A DNA stretch of 30,707 nt from a virus: IMG/VR virus record IMGVR_UViG_3300042090_001485, positions 1 to 30,707 of that record; one strand, written 5' to 3'. Position 1 is the first letter of the stretch; each line of letters starts with the position of its first letter. This document shows positions 23,049 through 29,836 of the stretch, one piece after another. The notes beneath the pieces are model-generated. The model worked only from the letters and a program-made list of their open reading frames with translations, was not told where the DNA came from and made no database searches. Both the position numbers and the translations under genes were made by a program.

Positions 23049-23275
23049 TGGAAGTCACCACCATCATCTGCGACGTGTGCCGGACGCATAAGCAGGAGGC
23101 TAACCATTGGTACGTCGCCATCACCGATCCGCGCGTCGCGAGCAGCCGACTTTTCGACGGCATCGCTTTCGGCACCATCGGCAGCGAGGTCAACGATCCG
23201 CTACTCAAGGTCGAGCACATCTGCGGCCAGGAGTGCCTGCACAAGCGGCTCTCCCAATGGCTTGAGTCCCTCTGA
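23048..23275 (+). CDS. Small zinc-binding protein
   Basis: The product is 75 aa. CDVC (residues 8-11) and CGQEC (about residues 60-64) suggest a zinc site, with a variable middle (DPRVASSRLFDGIAFG). It overlaps the previous stop by one base (TGATG). It may be a small folded domain; its role is unknown. Confidence 0.55.
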   Translation: MEVTTIICDVCRTHKQEANHWYVAITDPRVASSRLFDGIAFGTIGSEVNDPLLKVEHICGQECLHKRLSQWLESL

Positions 23276-23334
23276 ACCGCATAACAACGTTATTGCATTT
23301 TAACGATTTCGCTTCACCCCGAAAGGCAGACCAG

Positions 23335-23529
23335 ATGAACTACGAAAAAGCAAAAGCCGAAATCCAACGCCTGGTCAAAGCCTGCAAGACCGTAGTTCGA
23401 CAGCACGAAGGAGGCCATGCCGTTGGACATGATGCAGTGATGGAACTCCACCGTGCACTAAAGGCCGCCGTCCCTGGACTCAACCGCCCCAATTTAGACA
23501 ACAGCACCCCCGAAAGGCAGAACCGATGA
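23335..23529 (+). CDS. Small hypothetical protein
   Basis: The product is 64 aa from the ATG at 23335, preceded by CGAAAGGCAG, a recurring element in this operon. An ATG at 23293 is less likely. It is helical (NYEKAKAEIQRLVKACKTVV) and has no recognised family. It overlaps the next gene by 4 bp. Confidence 0.5.
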   Translation: MNYEKAKAEIQRLVKACKTVVRQHEGGHAVGHDAVMELHRALKAAVPGLNRPNLDNSTPERQNR

Positions 23530-24095
23530 CCGACGGAAAGACTTACACCAAAGAAGAGATCGACGATCTCTGCATTGAGTTCGATAACCGATGCATCGAC
23601 CTGGAAGACGCGCAGCGCGCCCACTCCGCCGCCAAGGGCGACCTGCTGGCCGCCGTCCAGGCCCAGGGCCACATCGCGCCGCGCGCCGACAAGACCACGC
23701 GCCTTGAAGGCGTGCTCTACGTCGCCGACTCCACCGTCGGATCGACCGTCGACATCGACGAGGCCGCGGTGGGCGAGCTGCGCAGCGAGCTCTCGCGCCT
23801 GAAGAAGCCGAGCCTGTTCGCCACGCTCTTCGACCGCAAGGTCAAGCACCAGCTCCGCAAGGACGCCGGCGACACCCTGCGCCTTAAGATCGGCGGCATG
23901 GCCGACGAAGTGCAGAAGCGCCTGCTCGGCATCTTCGCCCGCTGCTTTGCCGTCAACTCCAAGGCTCCCACGCTCAGCGTGAGCCTCGCCAGCGTGCTCC
24001 AGGAGAAAGAGCGCCTGGCTGTCGAGCGCGCCGCGAAGAAAAGCAGTGGTCAGAGATCAGCAAACAGCAAACAGTCGAAAGGCGGCCGGGGATGA
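23526..24095 (+). CDS. Hypothetical early protein
   Basis: The product is 189 aa, with CGAAAGGCAG five bases upstream of its ATG. The N-terminal part is acidic and helical (KEEIDDLCIEFDNRCIDLED); the middle is mixed with 'GDTLRLKIGGMADEVQKRLL'. The C-terminal ~20 residues come from the dispersed repeat copy 2 (KKSSGQRSANSKQSKGGRG). Medium-size conserved early proteins at this point in Mu-like phages are common but no function can be assigned. Confidence 0.55.
   Translation: MTDGKTYTKEEIDDLCIEFDNRCIDLEDAQRAHSAAKGDLLAAVQAQGHIAPRADKTTRLEGVLYVADSTVGSTVDIDEAAVGELRSELSRLKKPSLFATLFDRKVKHQLRKDAGDTLRLKIGGMADEVQKRLLGIFARCFAVNSKAPTLSVSLASVLQEKERLAVERAAKKSSGQRSANSKQSKGGRG
24042..24088 (+). repeat. Dispersed repeat, copy 2
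   Basis: CAGTGGTCAGAGATCAG (24044-24060) and CGAAAGGCGGCCG (24076-24088) match copy 1 at 22630-22676. The 15-bp middle, CAAACAGCAAACAGT, is absent from copy 1. It encodes the C-terminus of the 189-aa gene and ends just before the next ATG at 24092. Confidence 0.65.
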
Positions 24096-24652
24096 GCAAG
24101 CTCACTTCTTATGAAGCCATGATCCTGGATGCGCTGGCCACCTGCGAGGCGCCTGTCCAAATAACAGCGCTGATCGAGATCGCTGATCCGCGCAATGCTC
24201 AAAATCTCGATGGCGAAAAGTTTTATGAGACGCTCCTCGCGCTGTCTAAACATGGCTACGTGGACCAGATTCACCCAACCATGGAGCATCTCTACTCTCG
24301 CTTCTTCATCACCACAAAGGGCCGCGCGTGCCTGATCGGGCGCGAAGCGCAGCAAGTCTTCGACGAGTGCGCGGCGCACGCGCCCTTCGTGCCCACCTGC
24401 CGCCGCCGTCTTGAGCCCGAGGAACCGGCAACGGCAATCCTCTGCCTCGACGAAGACGAGCTGGACGATTGGTGGGAATCGTTGGACGTGGAGATGAAGG
24501 CCGACGCCTTCACCAATTTCGCCCTGCGCATGCACACCGGCGAAGACAACCACATCTACATCGAGCCGAAACATCCAAGCATTCCGGTCACGGGCGCCAT
24601 CGGCCCCGCGTTCACGAAGAGCATGGAGGCGCGCTGTGACCGCGAAGCCTAA
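24092..24652 (+). CDS. Hypothetical protein, winged-helix-like N-terminus
   Basis: The product is 186 aa. The first 75 residues look like a winged helix (SYEAMILDALATCEAPVQIT, then LLALSKHGYVDQIHPTMEHL and a 'RFFITTKGRA' hairpin). The C-terminal part is acidic (DEDELDDWWESLDVEMK) with short beta strands. No catalytic motif is apparent. It overlaps the previous stop by 4 bp and the next start by 17 bp. A regulatory protein is possible. Confidence 0.6.
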   Translation: MSKLTSYEAMILDALATCEAPVQITALIEIADPRNAQNLDGEKFYETLLALSKHGYVDQIHPTMEHLYSRFFITTKGRACLIGREAQQVFDECAAHAPFVPTCRRRLEPEEPATAILCLDEDELDDWWESLDVEMKADAFTNFALRMHTGEDNHIYIEPKHPSIPVTGAIGPAFTKSMEARCDREA

Positions 24653-24860
24653 CGACGCCTGGGAGTTCTGGCAGAAGTCGAAGACCGCGCTCGACGAGCT
24701 GAACGAACTGCTGCAGGTCTTCGCCACCGCCATCGCGCAGGATGATCCCTCGCTGCAGCTCCCGCCGCACACCGTGAAGCAGGTCAAGCGCGCCCTGGCC
24801 CGCTTCCAGGAGAACTTCATCCTGCTGGTCCGCGAACAGAAACGAAAGGCAGGCCTCTGA
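24636..24860 (+). CDS. Small helical protein
   Basis: The product is 74 aa from a GTG at 24636 with GGAGG upstream, and it overlaps the preceding gene by 17 bp. It is helical and Gln/Glu/Lys-rich (KTALDELNELLQVFATAIA, VKQVKRALARFQENFILLVR). No known family is recognised. Confidence 0.55.
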   Translation: MTAKPNDAWEFWQKSKTALDELNELLQVFATAIAQDDPSLQLPPHTVKQVKRALARFQENFILLVREQKRKAGL

Positions 24861-25123
24861 TGCCTTGCACGGTTCTCACTTCGCCAGACGGAAAGTTTGC
24901 GGGCTGGGCGTGCGGCCGCGGCCGTGCGCAGGCCTGCAAATTCTGCCGCATCCAGACCAGCACCAAGCTCTGTGATTTCGTCGTCGGCCCGAACGGCAAG
25001 ACCTGCGACGCACCGATCTGCGACAAGTGCGCAACCTCTGTGGGCGAGAATCTCGACTATTGCCCCACCCACAAGAACGCGCCGAAGCCCGCGCAGCAGA
25101 ATCTTTTCGCGGAGGCCGAGTGA
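24860..25123 (+). CDS. Cys-rich zinc-binding protein
   Basis: The product is 87 aa with eight cysteines: at residues 3 and 18, then CKFC (26-29), CDFV, CDAPICDKC and a final YCPTH. The spacing suggests one or two zinc sites. The start, ATG at 24860, follows CGAAAGGCAGGCCT, another copy of the recurring leader element. It overlaps its neighbours by one base each. Confidence 0.65.
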   Translation: MPCTVLTSPDGKFAGWACGRGRAQACKFCRIQTSTKLCDFVVGPNGKTCDAPICDKCATSVGENLDYCPTHKNAPKPAQQNLFAEAE

Positions 25124-25425
25124 TGAGCAGCACCTCCGAACTCGATCGCCTCATTGCGTGTTCGAAGCAGATCACCGAGGATCTGCTGGCGCTCAGGCGC
25201 GAGGCTAAATCGATCTCACCTCTCCCATCAATCGAGCGCCGCTCTTACCGCGTGACCGACCGTCTTAGTTTGGTTATCGACAACACCCACCTTTTAGCCA
25301 CGGACCTCTACGCACTATGGGAAAGCGCTATAGACGCGCGAGCGGCGAAAAGGGAGAGAGCTGAATCCACAGCCCGCGCGCTTGAGAACGGGCAATTGAA
25401 GTTGATCTCCGGGAGTGACCGATGA
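25123..25425 (+). CDS. Small helical hypothetical protein
   Basis: The product is 100 aa from the ATG at 25123. It is helical throughout (SELDRLIACSKQITEDLLAL, and RAAKRERAESTARALENGQL). No motif is recognised. The start overlaps the preceding stop by one base and its end overlaps the next start by 4 bp. Confidence 0.5.
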   Translation: MSSTSELDRLIACSKQITEDLLALRREAKSISPLPSIERRSYRVTDRLSLVIDNTHLLATDLYALWESAIDARAAKRERAESTARALENGQLKLISGSDR

Positions 25426-25721
25426 AGCCCCGCACGGAGGAAGAAATCCCGCGCCGCATCACAGCGGAGGTGACCTTCGACACCGCCGACGAAGCGCGCC
25501 GGCGGCTGTTGGAGTCCACCTGGTGCAGCCTGTGCGGCAAGCTCAGCCTGAAAACCAAGGCCGACGCGCACAACTACATCGGCCTCACGCTCAGCAAGCG
25601 CTGGCGCACGCCCAAGCCCGGCGAGCATACCTGGGCGCCATATCCGTGCCCTCACGGAGATGGCTGGCATGTTGGCCGCAACCCTGAAACGGCGGAATTA
25701 TTGAGGAAGAAACAACCATGA
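25422..25721 (+). CDS. Small zinc-finger protein
   Basis: The product is 99 aa. CSLCG (about residues 35-39) with CPHG (about residues 76-79) suggests a treble-clef or ribbon-type zinc site. The first 30 residues are acidic and beta-like. It overlaps both neighbours by 4 bp. Confidence 0.5.
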   Translation: MKPRTEEEIPRRITAEVTFDTADEARRRLLESTWCSLCGKLSLKTKADAHNYIGLTLSKRWRTPKPGEHTWAPYPCPHGDGWHVGRNPETAELLRKKQP

Positions 25722-25990
25722 CCGAGGAACAGGCCAAAATCGACGCATTGCTCACCGTGGGCATCAACCGGCTGCTGGCTTCGGCCGCGGCCACCACGCG
25801 GATGCGCGACGCATTGCGCTACAACATGCCCGGCGCCGGCGTCGAAGCAGGCTACCTGCTGGCCGAGCACATGAGCGTTGTGGAGCACGCGCTCGTAGAA
25901 GCCGGCGACTTGCTTCAGATTCACTACGCCGCGCAACTGGCCCTGCAGGGCATCGCCGCCCAGCACGACAAAGGAGGGCTCGTCCATTGA
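25718..25990 (+). CDS. Small hypothetical helical protein
   Basis: The product is 90 aa, Ala-rich and helical (EEQAKIDALLTVGINRLLAS, and MSVVEHALVEAGDLLQIHYA). It has no visible motif. It overlaps the upstream stop by 4 bp; the following gene starts with TTG at its stop. Confidence 0.5.
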   Translation: MTEEQAKIDALLTVGINRLLASAAATTRMRDALRYNMPGAGVEAGYLLAEHMSVVEHALVEAGDLLQIHYAAQLALQGIAAQHDKGGLVH

Positions 25991-26472
25991 GTACACAGCC
26001 CAGTCTTTTCCCTCAAACCGAGATGGAAATGGTCCAGCGGCTCGACAGCGAGATTTGCAATCTGCTCTTCGGGCGTAGGGGCGGCCCACTGGAACTCACG
26101 CTCGACCAGGGCGAGATTGCCGTGTTGCGCGCCATCCGCTTCTGCCGAGGTCTGAACAAAGCTATCAACCTGCGCGAGATCCAGCGCCTCAGCGGCCTTG
26201 ACGTGCGATCGATCAAGGGCATCGTGCGGGTGCTGCGCATCAACTTCCGCCTGCCTATCGGGAGCTGCAAGCACTCGACCGAGGGCGGCTACTACCTGAT
26301 GATCACCGACGCCGATCGCGCCGCCTGGGCCAAGGATGTGCTCGACCAGGTGCGCGCGGAGCTAGCCGTGCTGCGCGCCGCCGCCGGTCACAAGGCTGGG
26401 CTGGAACTGCTCGGCCAGTTGCATATGGAAGCCGTCGAAGCGGCCCACGCGGAGGAAGAACATGCCGGATGA
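25987..26472 (+). CDS. Winged-helix-like early protein
   Basis: The product is 161 aa from a TTG at 25987, overlapping the preceding stop by 4 bp. The central region has a winged-helix pattern: EIAVLRAIRFCRGLNKAINL, then REIQRLSGLDVRSIKGIVRV, then GGYYLMITDAD. The C-terminal helix is Ala/Glu-rich. A DNA-binding regulator of the early or middle genes is plausible. The start codon is uncommon but no better one is available. Confidence 0.6.
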   Translation: MSTQPSLFPQTEMEMVQRLDSEICNLLFGRRGGPLELTLDQGEIAVLRAIRFCRGLNKAINLREIQRLSGLDVRSIKGIVRVLRINFRLPIGSCKHSTEGGYYLMITDADRAAWAKDVLDQVRAELAVLRAAAGHKAGLELLGQLHMEAVEAAHAEEEHAG

Positions 26473-26641
26473 ACAAGTCGCCATCGGCCACATCCTGATC
26501 TTGCGCGAAGAGTTCAGCAGAGTTGCAGCCAGTCCCGAACCGTCGCGCGGCGCGATCGCGCGGGCTGAGCTGCTGGTGCGCCTGCTCGACGAGTTGCTGC
26601 AGCGCCGCGAAGAGGAGGCCGCGCATGTCACAGGCTCCTAA
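26462..26641 (+). CDS. Small helical hypothetical protein
   Basis: The product is 59 aa, from the ATG at 26462 to the TAA at 26639-26641. It is helical and Arg/Glu/Leu-rich (MPDEQVAIGHILILREEFSR and RAELLVRLLDELLQRREEEA). It overlaps the previous gene by 11 bp and the next by 17 bp. GGAGG lies at the correct distance upstream (26451-26455). Confidence 0.55.
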   Translation: MPDEQVAIGHILILREEFSRVAASPEPSRGAIARAELLVRLLDELLQRREEEAAHVTGS

Positions 26642-26843
26642 CAAACTTTACAGCCGCGGGGAAATCCGGAACGAGTTGCGACAACTCGCCAATGATTGGG
26701 GGAAGCTCCTCATGATGCACCGCGATGCGTTTAGAAAAAACCCGTCTCACGACGAGACCGTCTGCCATTTTTGCGACCATTGGAAATCGGCGATTGAGGC
26801 TCTGGAGCGCGCAATCCGCCACTTTGGAGGGCGCCGTGGATAG
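26625..26843 (+). CDS. Small hypothetical protein with Cys pair
   Basis: The product is 72 aa from the ATG at 26625, with GAGGAGG seven bases upstream. It carries CHFCDHW (residues 47-53), a possible metal site, within a helical protein. No family is recognised. Its stop overlaps the GTG of the next gene. Confidence 0.5.
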   Translation: MSQAPNKLYSRGEIRNELRQLANDWGKLLMMHRDAFRKNPSHDETVCHFCDHWKSAIEALERAIRHFGGRRG

Positions 26844-27075
26844 CCAGCGCGAGCAAGCCATCCTCCGCCTGACCGAGCAGGCGCGCATCCAAGCCGACGC
26901 GCTGATCGTTGTCGGCATTCTCCCCGGCGGCTCCGTCTTCCACTCCTGCGATCCGCGCATCCCGATTCCCGATCTGCACGAAACGCTGGAGAACAGCGTG
27001 GACTTCATCTGCGAGCGTGTGGCCCACAACCGCGCCCGCCTGGCTAAGGAAAGGAAGGCGCACGGTGCGCGATAA
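26836..27075 (+). CDS. Small hypothetical protein
   Basis: The product is 79 aa from a GTG at 26836, with GGAGG upstream and an 8-bp overlap with the preceding stop. It is helical with a Gly/Pro-rich middle (GILPGGSVFHSCDPRIPIPD). No motif is recognised. It overlaps the next gene by 11 bp. Confidence 0.5.
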   Translation: MDSQREQAILRLTEQARIQADALIVVGILPGGSVFHSCDPRIPIPDLHETLENSVDFICERVAHNRARLAKERKAHGAR

Positions 27076-27187
27076 AAACGAAGTTCTTGACACCCTCCTC
27101 CATCTCGCTGCATTGGTGGCGGCGTTCCTCTCTGGCGCGGCCATGGCCAGCATCTTCTTCATGCTCTACATCTCGGAGGTGCGCTGA
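27065..27187 (+). CDS. Very small membrane protein
   Basis: The product is 40 aa from a GTG at 27065, with AAGGAAGG upstream. One membrane helix spans residues 8-36 (LDTLLHLAALVAAFLSGAAM and ASIFFMLYI). Size and position, overlapping both neighbours, support translation. A membrane-acting early function is possible but not shown. Confidence 0.5.
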   Translation: MRDKNEVLDTLLHLAALVAAFLSGAAMASIFFMLYISEVR

Positions 27188-27408
27188 TGCCGCTCTTCCA
27201 ACGCAAAAAGCCCTGCTACGCCGCAGGCTGCACGGTCAAGATTGCGCGCCGCCTGCTGATGTGTCCCAAACACTGGCGCATGGTTCCGCGCGACATCCAG
27301 ATCGCCGTCTACGAGACGCTGGACGCCTGGCGGCGCGGCGGCGATCCCAAGCCCTATGTCAAAGCCATCGAAGCTGCACGCGGGGCCGTGGCACAACGCA
27401 GTTCTTAA
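27187..27408 (+). CDS. Small zinc-binding phage protein
   Basis: The product is 73 aa. C10, C15, C26 and H29 (from PCYAAGCTV and LMCPKHWRM) suggest a C3H zinc site, a pattern common in small phage proteins. The C-terminal helix (IQIAVYETLDAWRRGG) follows. It overlaps the preceding stop by one base. Confidence 0.55.
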   Translation: MPLFQRKKPCYAAGCTVKIARRLLMCPKHWRMVPRDIQIAVYETLDAWRRGGDPKPYVKAIEAARGAVAQRSS

Positions 27409-27418
27409 GAAGGAAACA

Positions 27419-27868
27419 ATGAGGCCGAAGAAACGCATTCTTTTAATCGATAGCAACGAAACGCGGCAATCTGTCCGCAGGTATCTCTTCATCACCTGGG
27501 GCTTTGCCGTGCTCAGCGCGGCCACGGCCGAGGAGGCGCGCGAGATCGCAGCCAACGAGCCGCTGGACCTGGTCGTGTGCGGCTGGCCGCTGGCCGGCGC
27601 GGACCTGGGCAAGCTGCTGAACGATCTGCACGCCATCGATCCGCTGCTGCGGTCGCTGCTGCTGGCAGAGAGCAGCATCGTCGCCCCGGAAGGCGTTGCG
27701 GCGCACGCCGTACTGCTCAAAGGAGCATGCGCTCCCACCGAGATCCGCGAACGCGCCAGGCAGCTCTCCGCGCGCAAGCGCGGGCCACGCAAAGGTTGCG
27801 AGCAGCGCCTGCAGCCCCAGGCCGAGGTAGACCACCTAATGGACATGGCCGAGCGGAGGATCGCGTGA
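27419..27868 (+). CDS. Pseudo-receiver protein (CheY-like, degenerate)
   Basis: The product is 149 aa from the ATG at 27419 (AAGGAAACA upstream). Residues 5-118 follow the receiver fold of response regulators: strand RILLIDSN (D11), helix, strand DLVVCGWPL (residues 50-58), and the conserved lysine in VLLKGA (K101). The phospho-acceptor aspartate is replaced by Gly55, so phosphotransfer should not occur at that site. The C-terminus is basic (RKRGPRKGCEQRLQPQ). Such phosphorylation-independent receivers can act as protein-interaction modules. It is in the early operon with no histidine kinase nearby. It may be an acquired host fragment put to use by the phage. Confidence 0.7.
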   Translation: MRPKKRILLIDSNETRQSVRRYLFITWGFAVLSAATAEEAREIAANEPLDLVVCGWPLAGADLGKLLNDLHAIDPLLRSLLLAESSIVAPEGVAAHAVLLKGACAPTEIRERARQLSARKRGPRKGCEQRLQPQAEVDHLMDMAERRIA

Positions 27869-28413
27869 ACGACGTACCTATCGGGAAGAAGTGTTCTGAC
27901 TGCGGCTGCTGCCTTGCCACCGTCAAGGCTGGCGACGATTACGTCTGCTGGGAGTGCGACGCCGGCGAACCGTGTAAGGCGAAGACGGCGTCGAAGCCTG
28001 CGCCAGTTGTGCCAACATCACCACCTTTAAAGGAGAAAACCATGCCACACAGCCGGAAGCGCATTTCGGATCAGATCCGCGAGGCAATCATCGCCGCCGA
28101 TCCTTCCATCTCCAATTGTGAACTCGCACGGCAATACGGGATCAGCGATCCATCTGTCCGCAAAATCCGTAAGGACGCCGGCATCGTTCTGCAGCGCGCG
28201 CCGAAGATCGCTCGGCCGAAGAAGGCAAAGGTAAAACAGCCCGCGAAGCGCACGGCGCTTGTCCACGCGCCAGTCGTAGCGAAAAAGCCTTTCCTGCTGA
28301 CCATCACACTTGAGATCGAAGAGCGCCGCGCCGACGCGCTCTGGAACACATTTTCCGGCGATGACAAGGCCGTCGCGATCCGCGCCGCGCTGATGTCGCG
28401 ACTGGAGGTGTAA
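27865..28413 (+). CDS. Zinc ribbon plus HTH protein, possibly two starts
   Basis: The product is 182 aa from a GTG at 27865 that overlaps the preceding stop. Residues 8-38 hold a Cys-rich zinc ribbon (KKCSDCGCCL and CWEC). The rest has a helix-turn-helix (SDQIREAIIAADPSISNCEL and RQYGISDPSVRKIRKDAG), a basic linker, and a C-terminal beta/alpha domain. An internal ATG at 28042 is preceded by AAAGGAGA six bases away and would give a 123-aa protein without the ribbon. It may encode two products or be two fused genes. DNA binding is likely. Confidence 0.6.
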   Translation: MNDVPIGKKCSDCGCCLATVKAGDDYVCWECDAGEPCKAKTASKPAPVVPTSPPLKEKTMPHSRKRISDQIREAIIAADPSISNCELARQYGISDPSVRKIRKDAGIVLQRAPKIARPKKAKVKQPAKRTALVHAPVVAKKPFLLTITLEIEERRADALWNTFSGDDKAVAIRAALMSRLEV

Positions 28414-28961
28414 TGCTCTTCAACTTCCAAAGGCGCTTCGCTCCAAAGATCCTCAGCGGCGAGAAGAGGCACACCATCCGCGCCAAGCGCAAGCGAGAGA
28501 CGAAGCCCGGTGAACTTTGCCACCTCTATACAGGTCTCCGCCAGAAGGGCGCGCAATTACTGATGAGATCGCCGTGCACCCGTGTCCAAGATATTGAGAT
28601 CGACGTCGACAGCAGCATCAGTATTGACGGAGTTCTTCTTTCTATCGATGAGAACGAGGCGCTGGCGCGGGCGGACGGCTTTAGGGATTTTCTCGAAATG
28701 CAGGAATTTTGGGACGGCCGCCGCCCATTCCGTGGCGACATCATCCATTGGAAATTTCCACCTGAATCGCAGAGTCGTCAGGAGTTCGAACCGTGCGCCA
28801 ATGCCAGCGCCCCGGATGCAAAAAAACGTTCGCGGGCGACAATCGCTATTGCTCGAAAGAATGCCGCAAGGCCGTCCGCAACGAAGACCGCCGCGCGCTG
28901 CGCGAAGCCATCAAGACCGGCCACAAACGCTGTCCAACCTGTGGGTACTGCGCGAGGTTGA
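28413..28961 (+). CDS. ASCH-domain-like protein
   Basis: The product is 182 aa, start ATG at 28413 with GGAGGTGTA upstream. Residues 1-115 resemble the ASCH/PUA-like fold: FAPKILSGEKRHTIRAKR, a beta-strand core, and FWDGRRPFRGDIIHWKF. ASCH proteins bind RNA or modified nucleosides; in phages they are common small accessory genes. The last ~60 residues are low-complexity and overlap two other genes in other frames, so the true protein may effectively end near residue 125 or have lost an original stop. It stops 3 bp before the GemA-like ATG. Confidence 0.65.
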   Translation: MLFNFQRRFAPKILSGEKRHTIRAKRKRETKPGELCHLYTGLRQKGAQLLMRSPCTRVQDIEIDVDSSISIDGVLLSIDENEALARADGFRDFLEMQEFWDGRRPFRGDIIHWKFPPESQSRQEFEPCANASAPDAKKRSRATIAIARKNAARPSATKTAARCAKPSRPATNAVQPVGTARG

Positions 28962-29080
28962 CCGATGGATCAGAAGCTCACGAAGCACCAGTTGAAACGG
29001 CTCCAGACGCTCTACGGCCAGCTCGCCGGCCACGCACAGGAAAGCAGCGACCGCTCGTCGCGTCTCCGCTGGGCGAGTGA
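28793..29080 (+). CDS. C4 zinc-finger protein in overlapping frame
   Basis: The product is 95 aa from a GTG at 28793, with AGGAG eight bases upstream. The N-terminus reads VRQCQRPGCKKTFAG, then NRYCSKECRKAVRNED, matching the 'C..C...F....YCS..CR' finger found in many phage and bacterial proteins; CPTCGYC follows at residue 48. It lies in a different frame across the 3' end of the ASCH gene (169 bp) and the 5' end of the GemA-like gene (116 bp). The motif quality argues it is translated, while its C-terminus is probably non-specific. Confidence 0.55.
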   Translation: MRQCQRPGCKKTFAGDNRYCSKECRKAVRNEDRRALREAIKTGHKRCPTCGYCARLTDGSEAHEAPVETAPDALRPARRPRTGKQRPLVASPLGE

Positions 29081-29489
29081 GCAGACCGGCCGCGCGATTG
29101 CGAGCTTCAAGGATCTGACCGTGGACGAGGCCAAGCGCCTGATCGACGGCCTGCAGGGCCAGCTCGGCGTCAAGGCTCCCTCGCGCCCGCGCCGCCGCCT
29201 CGATCGCGATGCCGCGCGCCGCGCAGGCACTGAAGGCCGCAAGGGCAACACGGAGTTCTCTGCGCAGCCGCAGATGGCCTCGGCCGAGGACCTGGCCGCC
29301 ATCGAGCGCTATTACATGCGTTTGGGCTGGACGCGCGCACAGTTCGACGCCTGGCTGGCTTCGTCGCGTTCGCCGCTATCGAGCCGCGCCCGGCCCATCA
29401 TCGCCACATCTAAAGATGCCAACCGCGTGCGCTGGGCCTTGAAGGGCATGCTGCAGCACCGCGGCCTATGGACCAAGGAGCCGGCATGA
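28965..29489 (+). CDS. GemA-like / DUF1018-type early protein
   Basis: The product is 174 aa. The N-terminal part (KLTKHQLKRLQTLYGQLAGH, then RLRWASEQTGRAIASFKDL and TVDEAKRLIDGL) resembles the phage GemA (Mu gp16) type, whose members are thought to modulate host gene expression or nucleoid structure. The C-terminal part is helical (EDLAAIERYYMRLGWTRAQF). The ATG at 28965 lies 3 bp after the ASCH stop. The match was judged by eye and is moderate. Confidence 0.6.
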   Translation: MDQKLTKHQLKRLQTLYGQLAGHAQESSDRSSRLRWASEQTGRAIASFKDLTVDEAKRLIDGLQGQLGVKAPSRPRRRLDRDAARRAGTEGRKGNTEFSAQPQMASAEDLAAIERYYMRLGWTRAQFDAWLASSRSPLSSRARPIIATSKDANRVRWALKGMLQHRGLWTKEPA

Positions 29490-29836
29490 CAACAGAGCAA
29501 GCGAAGGCGTTGCTGCTGGGCGCTCTCGTGGACGCAATCCAGGAGAGCGACGACGTTACCGAAGCGGCGCAGGAAATCACGGCCGCGGGCATGACCTTCG
29601 GCATCGATATTTATGTTGCGCTGCAGGTCCGCGCCGACGCTGCGCAGCAGGCTGCCGACGCCGACTTCCTGCGATCCATGCACATCGCGCCGGAAGTTGC
29701 GCCCCCGCCGGTGGCCGTAGCTGCAGCCGCACCGATGGCCGCGCCTCAGCCACCGCCGACTTTGCATTCCATGTCCGCCTGGTCGCTGTTGAAGGCCTTC
29801 GCGCGGGCCTTCGTTTGTGAGGGTCGGCGTATATGA
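29486..29836 (+). CDS. Small Ala/Pro-rich hypothetical protein
   Basis: The product is 116 aa from the ATG at 29486 (AAGGAG upstream), overlapping the preceding stop. An Ala/Glu-rich helical N-terminal half is followed by a Pro/Ala-rich segment (PEVAPPPVAVAAAAPMAAPQ) and a hydrophobic C-terminal helix (WSLLKAFARAFVCEG). No family is recognised. Confidence 0.5.
   Translation: MTTEQAKALLLGALVDAIQESDDVTEAAQEITAAGMTFGIDIYVALQVRADAAQQAADADFLRSMHIAPEVAPPPVAVAAAAPMAAPQPPPTLHSMSAWSLLKAFARAFVCEGRRI

Noticed and set aside
26742-26763. GTCTCACGACGAGAC inside an early gene as another phage-end site
   Set aside because: It lacks the A before GTCTC and the flanking core seen at 30.4-30.6 kb, and lies isolated within a coding region.
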